This document shows positions 54,101 to 64,000 of a DNA stretch of 64,000 bases, one piece after another. Each line of letters starts with the position of its first letter. Positions within the stretch are counted from its first letter, which is position 1. Position numbers and translations under genes: made by a program. Source of the stretch: Streblospio benedicti (taxonomy: Eukaryota > Annelida > Polychaeta > Spionida > Spionidae); the NCBI GenBank assembly GCA_019095985.1, contig CM032662.1, positions 18,776,136 through 18,840,135 of the forward strand. The letters are read 5' to 3'. The notes beneath the pieces were generated by a model that saw only the letters and a list, made by a program, of their open reading frames with translations, searched no databases and was not told the DNA's origin.

Positions 54101-57100
54101 TGTATGTATACAGTTTGTCCTGTAACATTTTGGTCGGGTCTGCAACTTTTCAGACTAGAAGGCCCAATGGGCCTGTAACTAGTTTTGCTAAGGCGTGAAC
54201 ACTGCATAAAATCAGTGGAGGGTGGGTAAAAGTGGACAAGTAAAATGTTCTCACACATTTAACTAGGTACCTGTCCCAGGCATGTGATGATAATGGATTA
54301 GTTACCCCACTTTGTCACATGGGTGCTCCAGTTGTGTGGCATGAGTTACAGTATGACTTCAACCAACACTCTGTGGCACTACAGGCTCTGAAAGGAATCT
54401 TCAAACAGTCATGGGCAACAGCTTTTGAAAGTAAAGATAAATTCCGTTTTCAGCATGTGTTTTTTGTTAAAGATTAATATGATTTAAAAATACATATGTA
54501 TAGTTAGGCAGTATGCTATTTTAGCTATTTGATATACAGTATGGTGGAAGAAATGACTAAAGAAATATTGTTTCCATTTTATTATTACTCTAGCTGTGTA
54601 TACGTATCTGGTGCTGCTCAGGGTGAAACACATCAGATCCGGAACACATTAAATGCTCCTCCCTCTTACTCACCATCCTTCCCTCTGCCCCACATCCCTC
54701 ACACCTCATAGTAAGGCCTGGAGGGGAGTCTATCATTTATAAAATTTATTTCCACCTCTTTACCGTACCTATCCTATGTCAAGTTCATTTGTTTTCGTTA
54801 TAAACTTTGATGTATTTGTCGTTTGCTCATTAGAGTTATCATTATTTTGCCGCTGGCGAAACCTTTCTTGTTGTTATGTTCGACTGACAGGAAAGAAAGC
54901 GCATTTGATTTTGCCATTGTCTGCTTATTCTTATTCCACATTTTCTTATTATTTTTTACTTGATGGCTATATTGTTTCTAAACCCAAAGCTTCACCATTA
55001 TGTGGTGGAAAAAAATGATAAAAGAAAATATCATTTTCTTTTTATATTCTACATTATCACATGTTCTTGCAACATTATAATCTTGGCTTTCTGTGCTTGC
55101 TTTGTGCCAGGTCAAACCATAGTTTGTAGCCATTCACACTTATTTGAGTACTTGTTTGACATGGTCCACCTCTGCTCGGTTGTCAGTTCTGTCTGCCACC
55201 GATTCTTGGATGTTCTCAAAAGTGTATGGACAACCGAACTCTAGTCTTCTAAGAAATGGTTGCTTTCTCAGTTTAAGGTTGGTCAGTGTGTGTTTGCTTC
55301 CTGTAGACTAACTTTAAGACCATCATCATCTGTTCGATGTTAACAATTAAGTATCCAAAAAAGAGCATTTTTGGTCCTGCTATTCATGCGTAAAAACTGT
55401 TTAAAATATATAAATTTTGTATTCATGAGGTATTTTAGTCTACATATTACCTATCACTGGCCACTATATCTATTTTATATTGAGGTGTCTCTTTCATCTT
55501 GTTCTCCTACAAAGTATCTACCTTCAAGGTCTTTTAATTGGATTATTTTTATATCCGACAAAAGCACAGGGTTTTACTGAATTTTATTCTTCTCCACCTT
55601 TTTTGACAATATGAAAAATGCAACATTCAAAACACACAACATTAAAAAATGGTATTGTGATGGATTTAGATCTTAATTATTTCCTCTTTATGACACATTT
55701 GTACCTCACAATATTTTTAAAATAATTATTATACATTTTAGGTATAATTTATTCCTGCAGGTACTAATACACAGAAAAAATACCCGGTGTTTTTGACTAG
55801 CACTTCAGTGGAGTTTGATTTCCTAGCCATTGCACACCTGTCATTGTAGACTTGTGTGCGGCATGTCTGTCACTGACATAGCTGTTCCTTTCTCCTTCAT
55901 GGGAGCCCCCACTGTGGGTGTTGAGCTACTCAGATGTAACATTGCTTCAGACGCAGCGCTCACCTGTATGCATCAACTGATCAATGATGTTATTGAAGAA
56001 ACCTGTATAATGAGTATTAAACTAGGCAAGTTGTCATTATGTCTAATATAATGATAACTGACTTTTTCATAGCGGTGGCTCCCGCACCAAACTGAAAGTC
56101 TTCCAATGGCATGTCCATAGCATGCACGTGCTATGGTTGGATAGCCATTCCATGACATCTGAATGCTATACAATGTGCATGTTGTAATGGCCAGGATGGC
56201 AATTCCAATAGCATGCAAGACAATGATGGCCATCCATAGCATGCGGATGGCCTGCCCACCACGCAAATGCATTATGCAAATGAGACATGCTATGGCTATT
56301 CTAATATGCAAATTAGCATGCCATATAGCATAGGCATATCTTATAGCATATATCAAGTGCATTCTATAAAAAATATGATGTGCATGTCTTATAGCATGCA
56401 CCATTTTTTATTTAGTAGAATTTATTTAACGTCAATTACACACATTAAGAACATATAATACCATGTGCATGCTAAAAAGGATGCATAACTAGCATGTAGA
56501 CTTGCATGCTATTCACCAAAATGATGATCATTTCTGATCATCAATCATCAATGACGTAAAAGATTGCAATTATCTAAATCAAGTGTGTAAATTAATACAA
56601 TCAATACTAATATAGTGAAATACCTCCTTATGTTGCTCATGGCTTCATGCAAAATTATCATGTTACTATCATCAACCACACCATCGTATACTTAAGGGAC
56701 TCGTTATATTGAGACAATGCTTTTAAATTAAAAAAAAAAATACAAATTGGGAAGTGTAGACAAATATGAGTGTCATTCATTTGTGCAAGTTTTTAATTTT
56801 AGAATTTTGGAAATTATAATGTTTAAAGACTGGATATTTGCAATATAATACAACATGTATATATATTCAAATTATCGTTATTTCAAACAACAATTTGGCT
56901 TTGGGCAATTGGGTAATTTTTTATTGCTACTTTTAAGTAGTTTGTATTATTTTTTTGCCATTCAATTATTTTACTTGTCATACTTCTGCATAAACTATAG
57001 TTTTTTTTCTAAATCTAGTGTTTATGGCACTCATTTTACCGTTTGTATTCAATATTTCAGTAAGCACCCTTATATATTACTTGGAATACAATCTAAAGCT

Positions 57101-60100
57101 GAAAAGAAATTTTAGTCCCATTTTGTATTATATTCTGAGGATTACCGTAAGGTTTAAAATATTTAATTAGAATGTGAATTAAAGATGTTGGTTCTGTCAT
57201 TTTTGAAAATAAATTTACTTTGAAATTTAAAGTAAATGGCATTGAGAAAAAAAGTAGTTTTACTTGGATTAGATTGAGAATGTTTAGTAATATAACATTC
57301 AAAAGTGATAAGTGTGATTGAATTACTTTCATTTTATTTTCAGCGTTGAAAGATGTTAAAGGGTTGCTTTACATTGATGACTACAGGCCTGAAAAACCGG
57401 ATACACAGCCGCTTAACCAGGTAAGTAACATGCATGACTTTAACCTACTCATGGGATTCATCCTATATTAGTTGCACATTGGTGTAAATGTACCAGTTTA
57501 GACTCTTAAGGCTTCTGTAGCCTGTTCTAACGACTTTACATCTACACCATTACACTTTATTTCCTGCGGCAATTCTCTTATGAAATGGAACTTCACATAC
57601 CATGTAGGTAGCATACAATAGAATAGCTACCTTAGTAATTCTTGCTCAGTCGGCGTTCGAACACCATATCTGTATTTATGTGATGTGTAATTAATGAAGC
57701 AGTAAGCAATTAACCCAGTGCACCCAGTACACCCACCCACTAGGACTTGAACCGACGATATTGTGGTCACAAGTAGAGCTCCCTGTCCATACTACCTCGG
57801 AAGCACATAAATATTATAAAGCTATTCATGAAATAAGTAGTGGAAATGCAGTGGTAGGATGATGTGATTTATGTATGATGCACTATAGCTGCAAATTCTA
57901 TGTACCAGGTATGCTATCAACTAGTACTGAGGTACTTGAGAAAGAAAAAATGGTGTCTAGTATGGTAATGACCGGATGAAAGTACCAGGCATAACATCAC
58001 ACGTAACAATCATACCATGGAAAGATGGACACTAAATGGTTAACATTTACACACATTTACCTTTCAACTGTACTGGAAACAAACATATAAAACGCTCAAA
58101 TCACATATCAGCAATGTTCCATTTTATAGTACATTTACAGGGAGAACATCGTATTGCTGCACTAGTGTGTGCTGAGATAGGTGGCGCGAACAGCATGGCA
58201 CCACTGGTGGCAGGTGCCGAGCATAACATCCCCATCATTGATGCAGACTGCATGGGACGCGCCTTCCCAGAACTACAGGTAACATAGCACTATGGTCATT
58301 GTACATAACTTTCACTAATTATCCTTAAAGATTAGGTCACAGAAAAAAAAATCCAATATTGAGCTTTCATTTTGATAATGTGGCATCATCATTGGCAAAC
58401 CATGTGTGCTGGTCATTTTACAGAGCATTAAAAGAGTTATAAAATGATCAGAAGATAATTACACAAGATTATTTTCATTTCAGCACATGACACCATTGAT
58501 GTATGGTCACCCACCATACCCAGGTACTCTTGGTTCTTTGGATGGCCAACGGGCAGTAATCCTGTATGCTGATAGTCCTAAGGCTCTAGAAAATCATTTC
58601 CGTCAAGTGTGTGTTCAGATGGGGTAGGCCATTTTTATACTACCAGGTACATGTATGCAATATTGATGATAATTAATCATGCAACCATGTCTCAAATAGA
58701 TACAAAGCTTGACCAGAGAAGATTAAACTTGAATTCTCCCCTTTCCTCAACACATCTCGCTGTCAACACCATGAACTTTAGAATTAATGACGCCTAAGCA
58801 CTTAGATAATTGTACTCCTAATTGCAGCTACCAGTCGTGGCGTTTGGGTGTTTTATAAAATCAACTTAGTGCCTTTATATCATAGTCTGTACATTGCAGG
58901 TGTTTTGCTGGCTTTGTAGCAGCACCTCTCCGTCGTGATGACATCTCCCGCCTCACCATTCCATACTCGTACAGTCATGCATGGCGACTTGGTCAGGCCG
59001 TGATGCACGCACGCAGGCACAAACTGGATCCCATAGCAACCATCCTCAAGCATGAGGGTGGAATGCTGCTAGTGACCGGAAAGGTAATAAACAAATGTAA
59101 TTCTTGGATAATGTATGAAGATATTTTTGTTAAAATGTTGAAAAAGACATTAAATTGGTGTGATTACCAAACCAATTATAACATCCAACTGTATATGTGA
59201 TTATGTACCATTAGAACTACTGGTGCAAGCGGTTATGTTTATTGGCTCATATTGATTGATTGATGGAATGTAATCAGTAGGTTTTTATCATTATCAACAT
59301 CATCAACATATTTTCTCAAAATGTTAGAGTTACAAAATCATTAATCAAATATATCACTGTTCTAATGATCTAGAACTTGACTTCTACTCTGATATTTAGA
59401 TCTGTGATGTTCAGCGACGAACTGTAGGAGGATTTGCAAGAGGAATGATGAAAATTGAGGGGTTTGGTGACTACAGTGGTGCAACCATGCAAATCAACTT
59501 TCAGAATGAAAATCTTGTTGCCAAAATGGCAGCCAAAGAGGAAGCTGATATGAAGGTACAGACAATTACTTTTAAATCATGTTCAAATAGAACACTGATC
59601 GGTTTCAACATTACTAGCTAAAGTAATATAATTCATCTGTATTACCCTCATGCTTAGTGAAAATGATTATCTCATATTTTAATATAGAAATGTAGGCTTA
59701 TGAGCATAGGTAGATATGCTTCCCAGCAAAGACGCTGTTTTTAAATTTCGCTAATTTGATTTGAGCTAAAATTCCCCCTTTTCTCCTCCTCAATTCACCC
59801 AAGAACCTACAGGAATGGAAAATTTTAGAAAGTGCAATATTGGTCTACATGCTTAAGCACAAGTATACTTTTTATAGAATGTATGAATGTGTACAATTTA
59901 AAACTTTACTTACCATTACATATGTAACAGAAGCCTAAGAACGAAAATAATAAAGTAACTGCCTCAAAGTATATGCCTAAAAAATCGTTTTCATATATTA
60001 GAAATTTAAACCCCCCTATTTATGCTGTTTTAAAATACCATGTTCTGAACACCATTGGGGAGCATATCTACCAGTAATTGACACTCATACCCACCACCAT

Positions 60101-60578
60101 TTCTGGGATAGTAAACCCACTTGTACATGTACATGAATTGTTTTGAGTGCGCATTTAAAAAGAGCAATGTGTCTGTGTTGCAGTTGGTTGCATGCACGCC
60201 TGATCTCATCAGCCTTGTTGACATTGATACTGGAGAGCCCATTGCTACAGAGGAGGTGAGGTGACCATGTTCGGGATGGTCAGATTGTTATCCATTGAAA
60301 CACGAGAAGATGAACATTAAACTTTGAAAGTGTCATAATGTTCATATTAGTAAGTTAATTATACTTCAATCGTGTCCTATCTTTATCACTCCTCTATCAT
60401 GTTGTAGGTGCGTTATGGTTTGCGTGTTGCGGTTCTGTCCATGGCAGCAGCTGCCATCCTGCGCACTCCACAAGCACTTGCAGCTGTTGGACCTCAGGCT
60501 TTTGGCTACTCCCCAGATGAAGTGACCTACACACCATTTGGAGAATGCAAGGAGTACAAACCCATAGGACCGTGTTAG
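39143..60578 (+). CDS. HyuA-type hydantoinase/oxoprolinase fused to DUF917 (22 coding exons)
   Basis: Predicted 1011-residue cytosolic enzyme. Exons: 39143-39338, 41230-41390, 41727-41903, 42578-42795, 43300-43382, 43594-43691, 43967-44059, 44744-44873, 45198-45286, 45542-45652, 46055-46213, 46489-46651, 47213-47314, 47741-47894, one of three exon-15 versions, 57344-57420, 58141-58278, 58484-58623, 58900-59083, 59400-59555, 60184-60255, 60408-60578. All introns are GT-AG, phases agree and the total is 3036 nt. Residues 1-560 are an ASKHA-fold hydantoinase A module (VDVGGTNTD 14-22, DIGGTSTD 287-294, GLGGGS 328-333, VGGGS 426-430). Residues 560-594 are an acidic linker. Residues 595-1011 are DUF917, now called S-methyl-thiohydantoin desulfurase-like in Pfam as I recall (LGCGGGG 613-619, MGAP 662-665, EIGGAN 737-742, DADCMGRAFPE 759-769). 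The likely role is ATP-dependent opening or processing of a hydantoin or thiohydantoin ring. The substrate is unknown. No signal peptide or membrane segment is seen. Confidence 0.92.
39780..40560. repeat. Diverged tandem repeats of about 300 bp in intron 1
   Basis: TAATAACAATATTTT followed by TTTTTAACACAATG occurs near 39858 and 40178. TTTAGGAAAGTGATG occurs near 40082 and 40355, with a weaker echo near 40540. AT-rich and noncoding. Confidence 0.5.
42369..42536. mobile_element. Short MITE, GGCAGATCCAG family, copy 1 (intron 3)
   Basis: 168 bp bounded by GGCAGATCCAG and CTGGATCTGCC. It shares GGCGCACTTAAGGGAT and ATGCCAAAAACTGTA with the copy at 45003-45147 in intron 8. No coding capacity. 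Confidence 0.75.
45003..45147. mobile_element. Short MITE, GGCAGATCCAG family, copy 2 (intron 8)
   Basis: 145 bp bounded by GGCAGATCCAG and CTAGATCTGCC, same family as 42369-42536. It ends only 50 bp before exon 9, close to where the branch point is expected. Confidence 0.75.
48162..48261. other. Assembly gap (100 N) in intron 14
   Basis: Conventional unknown-size gap between exon 14 and the first exon-15 version. A further exon-15 copy could be hidden here. Confidence 0.99.
49100..50370 (-). mobile_element. CR1/L2-like LINE, antisense in intron 14
   Basis: The minus strand encodes a reverse transcriptase core with LDFSKAFDTVPHNR, SGGPQGTVLSPFLFL, SFADDCLVYH (catalytic FADD present) and KYVGVLINNQLKWDSHIDKV, all in one open frame (50356-49514). 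It continues after one frame change through LEYACQVWDPHTKKNI and a C-terminal tail ending at about 49149. The 5' part, including the endonuclease, is absent, as usual for truncated insertions. It is much better kept than the LINE at 22980-24390. Confidence 0.88.
50990..51153 (+). CDS. Exon 15a of the hydantoinase-DUF917 gene
   Basis: 164 nt, acceptor TTTTATAG, donor GCAG|GTACAT. It enters in phase 2 (completing the Arg codon begun in exon 14) and leaves in phase 1. It encodes 54 full codons, ALLHLSDNDLLPPVGLMGAP followed by TILDEIFF and ending in PVSHIA. MGAP occupies exon residues 17-20. It best resembles the DUF917 consensus around that motif and is probably the ancestral version. Confidence 0.9.
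51321..51556. repeat. Intronic paralogous block, partner at 55390-55505
   Basis: Both blocks share CTGTTTAAAATAT, TAAATTTTGTATTCA, CCTATCACTGGCCAC and TTTCTCTTTCATCT-like sequence in the same order. One lies after exon 15a, the other between exons 15b and 15c, which supports duplication of exon plus intron. Confidence 0.7.
51407..51517. mobile_element. About 111-bp mobile insertion with target duplication
   Basis: The intron sequence 51321-51556 is paralogous to 55390-55505, but it contains these extra bases flanked by an imperfect direct repeat ATATCTATT(T/AT)CATAT (51392-51406 and 51518-51533). Part of the insert (51439-51501) recurs in reverse complement at 25051-25110. This fits a small dispersed element caught by an empty-site comparison. 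Confidence 0.6.
53509..53990. mobile_element. About 480-bp MITE with TACCGTAGTTTCTTGA ends
   Basis: The left end TACCGTAGTTTCTTGA and the right end TCAAGAAACTACGGTA are perfect complements, flanked by TA-rich sequence compatible with a TA target site. The body contains proline/glycine-type GC patches but no coding frame. TACCGTA tips also occur near 1996 and 43801 and, inverted, near 44632, suggesting relatives. Confidence 0.7.
54267..54430 (+). CDS. Exon 15b of the hydantoinase-DUF917 gene
   Basis: 164 nt, acceptor TTTAACTAG, donor GAAA|GTAAAG. Phases are identical to 15a (2 in, 1 out) and it encodes exactly 54 full codons, YLSQACDDNGLVTPLCHMGAP followed by VVWHELQYD and ending TAFE. MGAP is shifted by one residue relative to 15a and 15c, with compensation further on. 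Open throughout. It shares the D..L..P..MGAP....E...AL pattern with the others. Confidence 0.82.
55850..56013 (+). CDS. Exon 15c of the hydantoinase-DUF917 gene
   Basis: 164 nt, acceptor TGTCATTGTAG, donor ATGA|GTATTA. Phase 2 in and 1 out, 54 full codons, LVCGMSVTDIAVPFSFMGAP followed by TVGVELLRCN and ending EETCIM. MGAP is at exon residues 17-20, as in 15a. Another in-frame donor, ACCT|GTATAA, lies 9 nt upstream; the chosen one makes the length equal to the other copies. It is directly followed by a GCATG-rich intron segment. Confidence 0.82.
56109..56508 (+). promoter_or_regulatory. Cluster of GCATG motifs after exon 15c
   Basis: Eleven GCATG pentamers start at 56109, 56120, 56177, 56211, 56239, 56316, 56382, 56394, 56467, 56492 and 56504. 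Four are full TGCATG. About 0.4 would be expected by chance on one strand. (U)GCAUG is the known RBFOX site, and downstream intronic sites usually promote exon inclusion. Several belong to palindromic TAGCATGC units, so a repeat origin is also possible. Confidence 0.5.
57600..57800 (-). mobile_element. tRNA-derived SINE in intron 16
   Basis: The minus strand at 57753-57743 reads GGTTCAAGTCC within TCGTCGGTTCAAGTCCTAGTGGG, a good B box. The matching A box is weak. No complete tRNA fold is apparent. Confidence 0.45.
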
Positions 60579-61082
60579 AAAGATGGCCACTGTGGATTTT
60601 ATGAGACAGTCTACATTAGCATAATATAGTTTATAGATTAAGCTTTCTAAATGATGCATAAATGCTCAATGATGTGATGTGTATAAAGTTGATTTACTCT
60701 AACATAATTGTATTATCATTTTGCAGATAATGCAAATGTTAAACACTATCATGAAGACAACTGGTAGCTAGAGTGATACTAGTTTAAAAGAGTGAATACC
60801 AAAATATCTAGACTGGCGTTTATATTTTTTGGTCGATCTAGATTAAATTTCTTTCGAAAGAATGTTTGTGTTTCAATATGAGTCACTTTGTTGTAAGCTT
60901 GAACAATGTAGACCCATTGGAATTCAACTGGTCAATACATGTACCTGTATAATGCATGGCTATGTCATAGGCTTAGTCACTTTTCAGTACTGCATTGTGG
61001 GTTTTAGAGCCTGTTTGACTATGGGCCTGGTAATGCAGTTAGTTCTGATGATTGTGCTCACTGATCACAGTCATTCTAACTT

Positions 61083-61088
61083 AATAAA
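61083..61088 (+). terminator. Poly-A signal of the hydantoinase-DUF917 gene
   Basis: AATAAA lies 505 bp after the TAG stop (60576-60578) and is the first canonical hexamer I see in the 3' region. Confidence 0.55.
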
Positions 61089-61956
61089 AGAACAAGATCC
61101 GGTGTGATGTGAGTGTACGAGTCGCCTAGTAAAGCAGGCTGCAATAGTGCGTAAGTGGGGAAGCTGGTGCCTTTGATCCCTCAGTCTGACCCCACAATCA
61201 CCTTCCTGGACATGATTGTTGAATTGACAACCATTGTAAAAATACACATATATAGAGTATGTTGAAGTAATTTGTCATTAAGAGCATTGTTTTGTAAACT
61301 TGTTTTGTAAACTATAGAAAAGGGCTAAACTTTACACTTGTAGAGAAATACTTGGAGAGAAAGGTAAGGGAAGACCAAAGCAGACATGGGACGAAGTAGT
61401 GCAGAAAGTATGGATCAAAGTTTCAGCAATAGAGCTGATGACATTATTAGTTATAACTACATTGTATTTCAAGTGTGTATTATACTCTGTCACATTCAGA
61501 TGAAATAAGTGTATACTAGTGATTTGAAATACATACATGTATTTTTGTTCAACCTGTTAGTCCTGTTATCCATACTACGACACAACAGTTTAATATTGGT
61601 ACTCTTGGACCTGAAGTTTGAAGGTGCTATCTATGAGAGAGGTTCACAACTTAATGTAATGTTTGTGTGAATATTTTTGTATGCCAGGTGTTAAAACCAT
61701 TTATTTTCTATTATTGTGTTGTAAACTGTTTACATTCTATTGTTTGGCATGAATGTTCTACATGTTCTACATGAAAGTATTACATGGAAAATTAAAGGTA
61801 TTGTGAACCTCGAGTCAATATGGAGAGGGCTTTTTCTATTTTCAATAAGCAATTTAAAACTCATTGCAACTCCGCCATATAACCGTGTTAAGTTAACATT
61901 TTGTTGTTCTGTTCTGTAGTTGTAAATGCCAGCTCTTGTGACTTGTATCCGAACCC
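61089..61956. other. Spacer, possible LINE tail relic
   Basis: At about 61340-61420 one frame reads ERKGKGRPKQTWDEVVQKVW, resembling the GRP-W tail found in some LINE proteins, but it is too short to classify. Nothing else recognised. Confidence 0.3.
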
Positions 61957-62050
61957 TTTTTTCGAAGGTGCCTCCTTTCGAAGGTTCATTCGTGAATGCG
62001 AGACAGTTTTTAACCGAACTGTTCTTTCGAAGGTGCCTTCTTTCGAAGGT
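61957..62050. repeat. Direct repeat pair with TTTCGAAGGT
   Basis: Two about 29-bp units of the form TTTCGAAGGTGCCTTCTTTC start near 61957 and 62022, giving four TTCGAAGG motifs within 95 bp. Confidence 0.6.
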
Positions 62051-62364
62051 ATATATGTACAAGGTACAAGGATTTCTTTGGCAGGTAACCTACTGAGTTG
62101 ACGTTTCTACGGCACTGCCCATCACTAATCACTAGGGGGGGGGGGTCTCTTCTAAAAAATAGGTACGGGTGTGCCATTTCAAACGTCGAAACGGTACCCA
62201 CCGATATACTAATTTGGGGTGAAAAAGTGACCCATGTCTATACCTATTGAATAATGAAACTACCAAGGTACATAATGCTAACATTTTATCCAGAAAATAT
62301 TAAAAAATATCAGTATAAAACAAAAGGAAACTTACACTGACAATGACTGTAAATTTAATTTCAA

Positions 62365-62485
62365 ACCCATGGCTATACCGAAAATCACAAAATTTAGACC
62401 CATAACTATACCAAAAATCACAAAATTTAGACATAGATTCTAGCTATACTAAAACTACAAATTTTGACCCATCACTATACCTGGG
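62365..62485. repeat. 33-bp tandem repeat, about 3.5 units
   Basis: Units beginning ACCCAT and running through CTATACC(G/A)AAAATCAC start at 62365, 62398, about 62431 and 62467. The surrounding GACCCATGTCTATACC and poly-G stretch (62137) suggest a larger MITE-type repeat from about 62135. Confidence 0.6.
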
Positions 62486-62969
62486 ATGGCAAAACCTACC
62501 TACATCAATAAAATATTACGATTCATCTGACCAAGTAGCTATAGACTGTCAATAGACCCAGAAAGCCCCACTAAACTAATACTGGATGATACAAACCTTC
62601 CAATAGCTTCATTTCAAGTCATCTGCAAAAATCTCACCAACCACCTTCATAAAAAAGAACTTTGCTACCACAACAAGCACGTGAGAGTCAGTCCAAGACT
62701 AACTCCTAAATGCAAAGGAGGTCACAAAAGAAGAAAGAAAGTCGGGACCTTCGAGACAACATCTTCTAGGGATCTAGTCTTTTTGGCTAAAACCTAGTCA
62801 AAACCTTTTATTGAACACTTGTACCACTTCTGGGCCATGTCTGGACTCTATTGGGACCACATCGTGAAGGCAAATCCCATGCACCCTTGTATGTTCAGTA
62901 ACAGTTGTCAGTCAATTGTGCTCCAGTTTAATTATTAGTCTGTAACTGGACTGGACCACATCCAAGATG

Positions 62970-63069
62970 NNNNNNNNNNNNNNNNNNNNNNNNNNNNNNN
63001 NNNNNNNNNNNNNNNNNNNNNNNNNNNNNNNNNNNNNNNNNNNNNNNNNNNNNNNNNNNNNNNNNNNNN
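62970..63069. other. Assembly gap (100 N)
   Basis: Conventional unknown-size gap. Confidence 0.99.
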
Positions 63070-64000
63070 ATTCTAGGTCCAGAAAATCTCCCTTTATTCT
63101 GTTTTATTTAACAGTGTGTGAGTGGTTGTGTGAGTGATAAGCATTGTGCGATGAATGTGTTGCGAATGCACGTATGTGATAAACGATCAATTAATCGACA
63201 AGTGCATGTGCTAATGAGCTGGTGTAACAGTATTGTGTTTTCCGTTATGATGTCTTTGATTAAAAAAAAAATTTGAGTGTGTTCATCACCACACGATGTT
63301 TTATTAGAGCTCTATACAACATATAAGATCAACATCATTATCATCACTTCGCTATTAGTTCATCCATAAACCATCCTATGAATGTGCACCTTATCTTCTA
63401 AATTCACTAAGATGTGGCATTAAATTATTTTTTACCAATAGGTGAGAACCTAAAGCGACAAAATCGTAGTGATGGATGCTGCAAATGTGGGGCATTTGAA
63501 TCCGCAAATCATCTTATAATATGTATACATAAGCAGTTGCTTAAGACCCAAACCCCTCATATTATGTCTTGTTCACGTGCAGAAAATTTAAGGAAAAAAG
63601 AATTATTATGAATGATTCTTTATTATGATAATGAATATGATAAATGAATACGAAATATGGTCATAGAGTTTAAAGAAAATATTGGTATGAGGACGCACAC
63701 AAGTAGTATAGAGAGAACTCTATATAGTTCTAGACACTATAAGCCAATAGTGGCTGTCTCCATTAACATCTTCTTTTTAAAACGCTCCTGTACAATAGAA
63801 AAAAAATGAAACACAAGTTGAATGATAAGTACAGAGCTATATAACATCTGTCTGTCACACTTTCATTGCTGTTAATGATGGCTGATGTAAGTCCACGTGC
63901 GCAAGTTCACTTCACTGGACATGATTCGTGATTTTAATAAAATGTTAGTCACTATGGGAATACCAGCAGAGGAACATAGGCCGCAAAATCCAGCCTCGTA
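63070..64000. other. Spacer, no gene recognised
   Basis: A short frame at 63414-63611 has a C-x-C...H...C pattern (CCKCGAFESANHLIICIH), reminiscent of the zinc knuckle near LINE C-termini, but this is not enough for a call. Confidence 0.35.

Larger units (their letters stand above)
47741..60578 (+). other. DUF917 / S-methyl-thiohydantoin desulfurase-like module, exons 14-22
   Basis: Residues about 594-1011. It starts with the glycine-rich LGCGGGGLPHNGKLRAQR and follows the family order through to VGGFARGMMKIEG (exon 20), PDLISLVDIDTGEPIATEE (exon 21) and VRYGLRVAVL...VGPQAFGYSPDE (exon 22). The module looks complete. The alternative exon 15 supplies the segment around the conserved MGAP. Confidence 0.9.

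Noticed and set aside
54529-54711. Possible fourth exon-15 copy (frame ending SPSFPLPHIPHTS)
   Set aside because: It lacks MGAP and the family pattern, and its length and phase do not match the three real copies.
55104-55244. Acceptor-like site followed by an open frame between exons 15b and 15c
   Set aside because: In the required phase a stop appears after five codons, and no DUF917 similarity is visible.

Overview
The window looks like nuclear DNA of a marine invertebrate animal, most likely a deuterostome such as a hemichordate, lancelet or echinoderm. The evidence is a 22-exon gene with GT-AG introns, CR1/L2-type LINEs, tRNA-derived SINEs, many MITE-like elements, long microsatellites, AT-rich spacers and three 100-N scaffold gaps. 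The sequence alone does not settle the species.

Layout. Bases 1 to about 26 kb hold no gene I can recognise. They carry DNA-transposon remnants with inverted ends (1641-2874, 6696-7002, 15752-15976, 21294-24846), a near-perfect 72-bp-arm hairpin (15477-15626), tandem repeats, microsatellites and a decayed LINE. From 26.1 to 34.5 kb lie two tandem copies of an intronless WIPI1/2-type gene (autophagy PROPPIN beta-propeller; 26542-27708 and 32841-34007). Between them sit a broken LTR-retrotransposon fragment and a LINE 3' end. From 34.8 to 39 kb there is a transposon-like element with subterminal repeats, then empty spacer.

From 38997 (TATA box) to 61088 (poly-A signal) one large plus-strand gene fills the rest. 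I rebuilt 22 coding exons whose phases all agree, giving a 1011-residue protein. It joins a HyuA-type hydantoinase/oxoprolinase ATPase module to a C-terminal DUF917 (S-methyl-thiohydantoin desulfurase-like) module through an acidic linker.

The most interesting signal is exon 15 of that gene. It occurs three times (50990-51153, 54267-54430, 55850-56013). Every copy is exactly 164 nt with the same entry phase (2) and exit phase (1). All keep the DUF917 'MGAP' core and otherwise differ strongly. Only including exactly one copy keeps the frame, which is the arithmetic of a mutually exclusive exon cluster. The intron just after the third copy holds 11 GCATG pentamers in about 400 bp, the core of the RBFOX splicing-factor site. 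I infer that one gene makes three enzyme isoforms differing next to a conserved motif.

The second point of interest is the WIPI pair. Both copies have open full-length frames but altered signature residues: FRRG is FTRG in one and FTRS in the other, and the position matching human WIPI2 Arg108 is Ser or Asn. This suggests a divergent or redirected role in autophagy.
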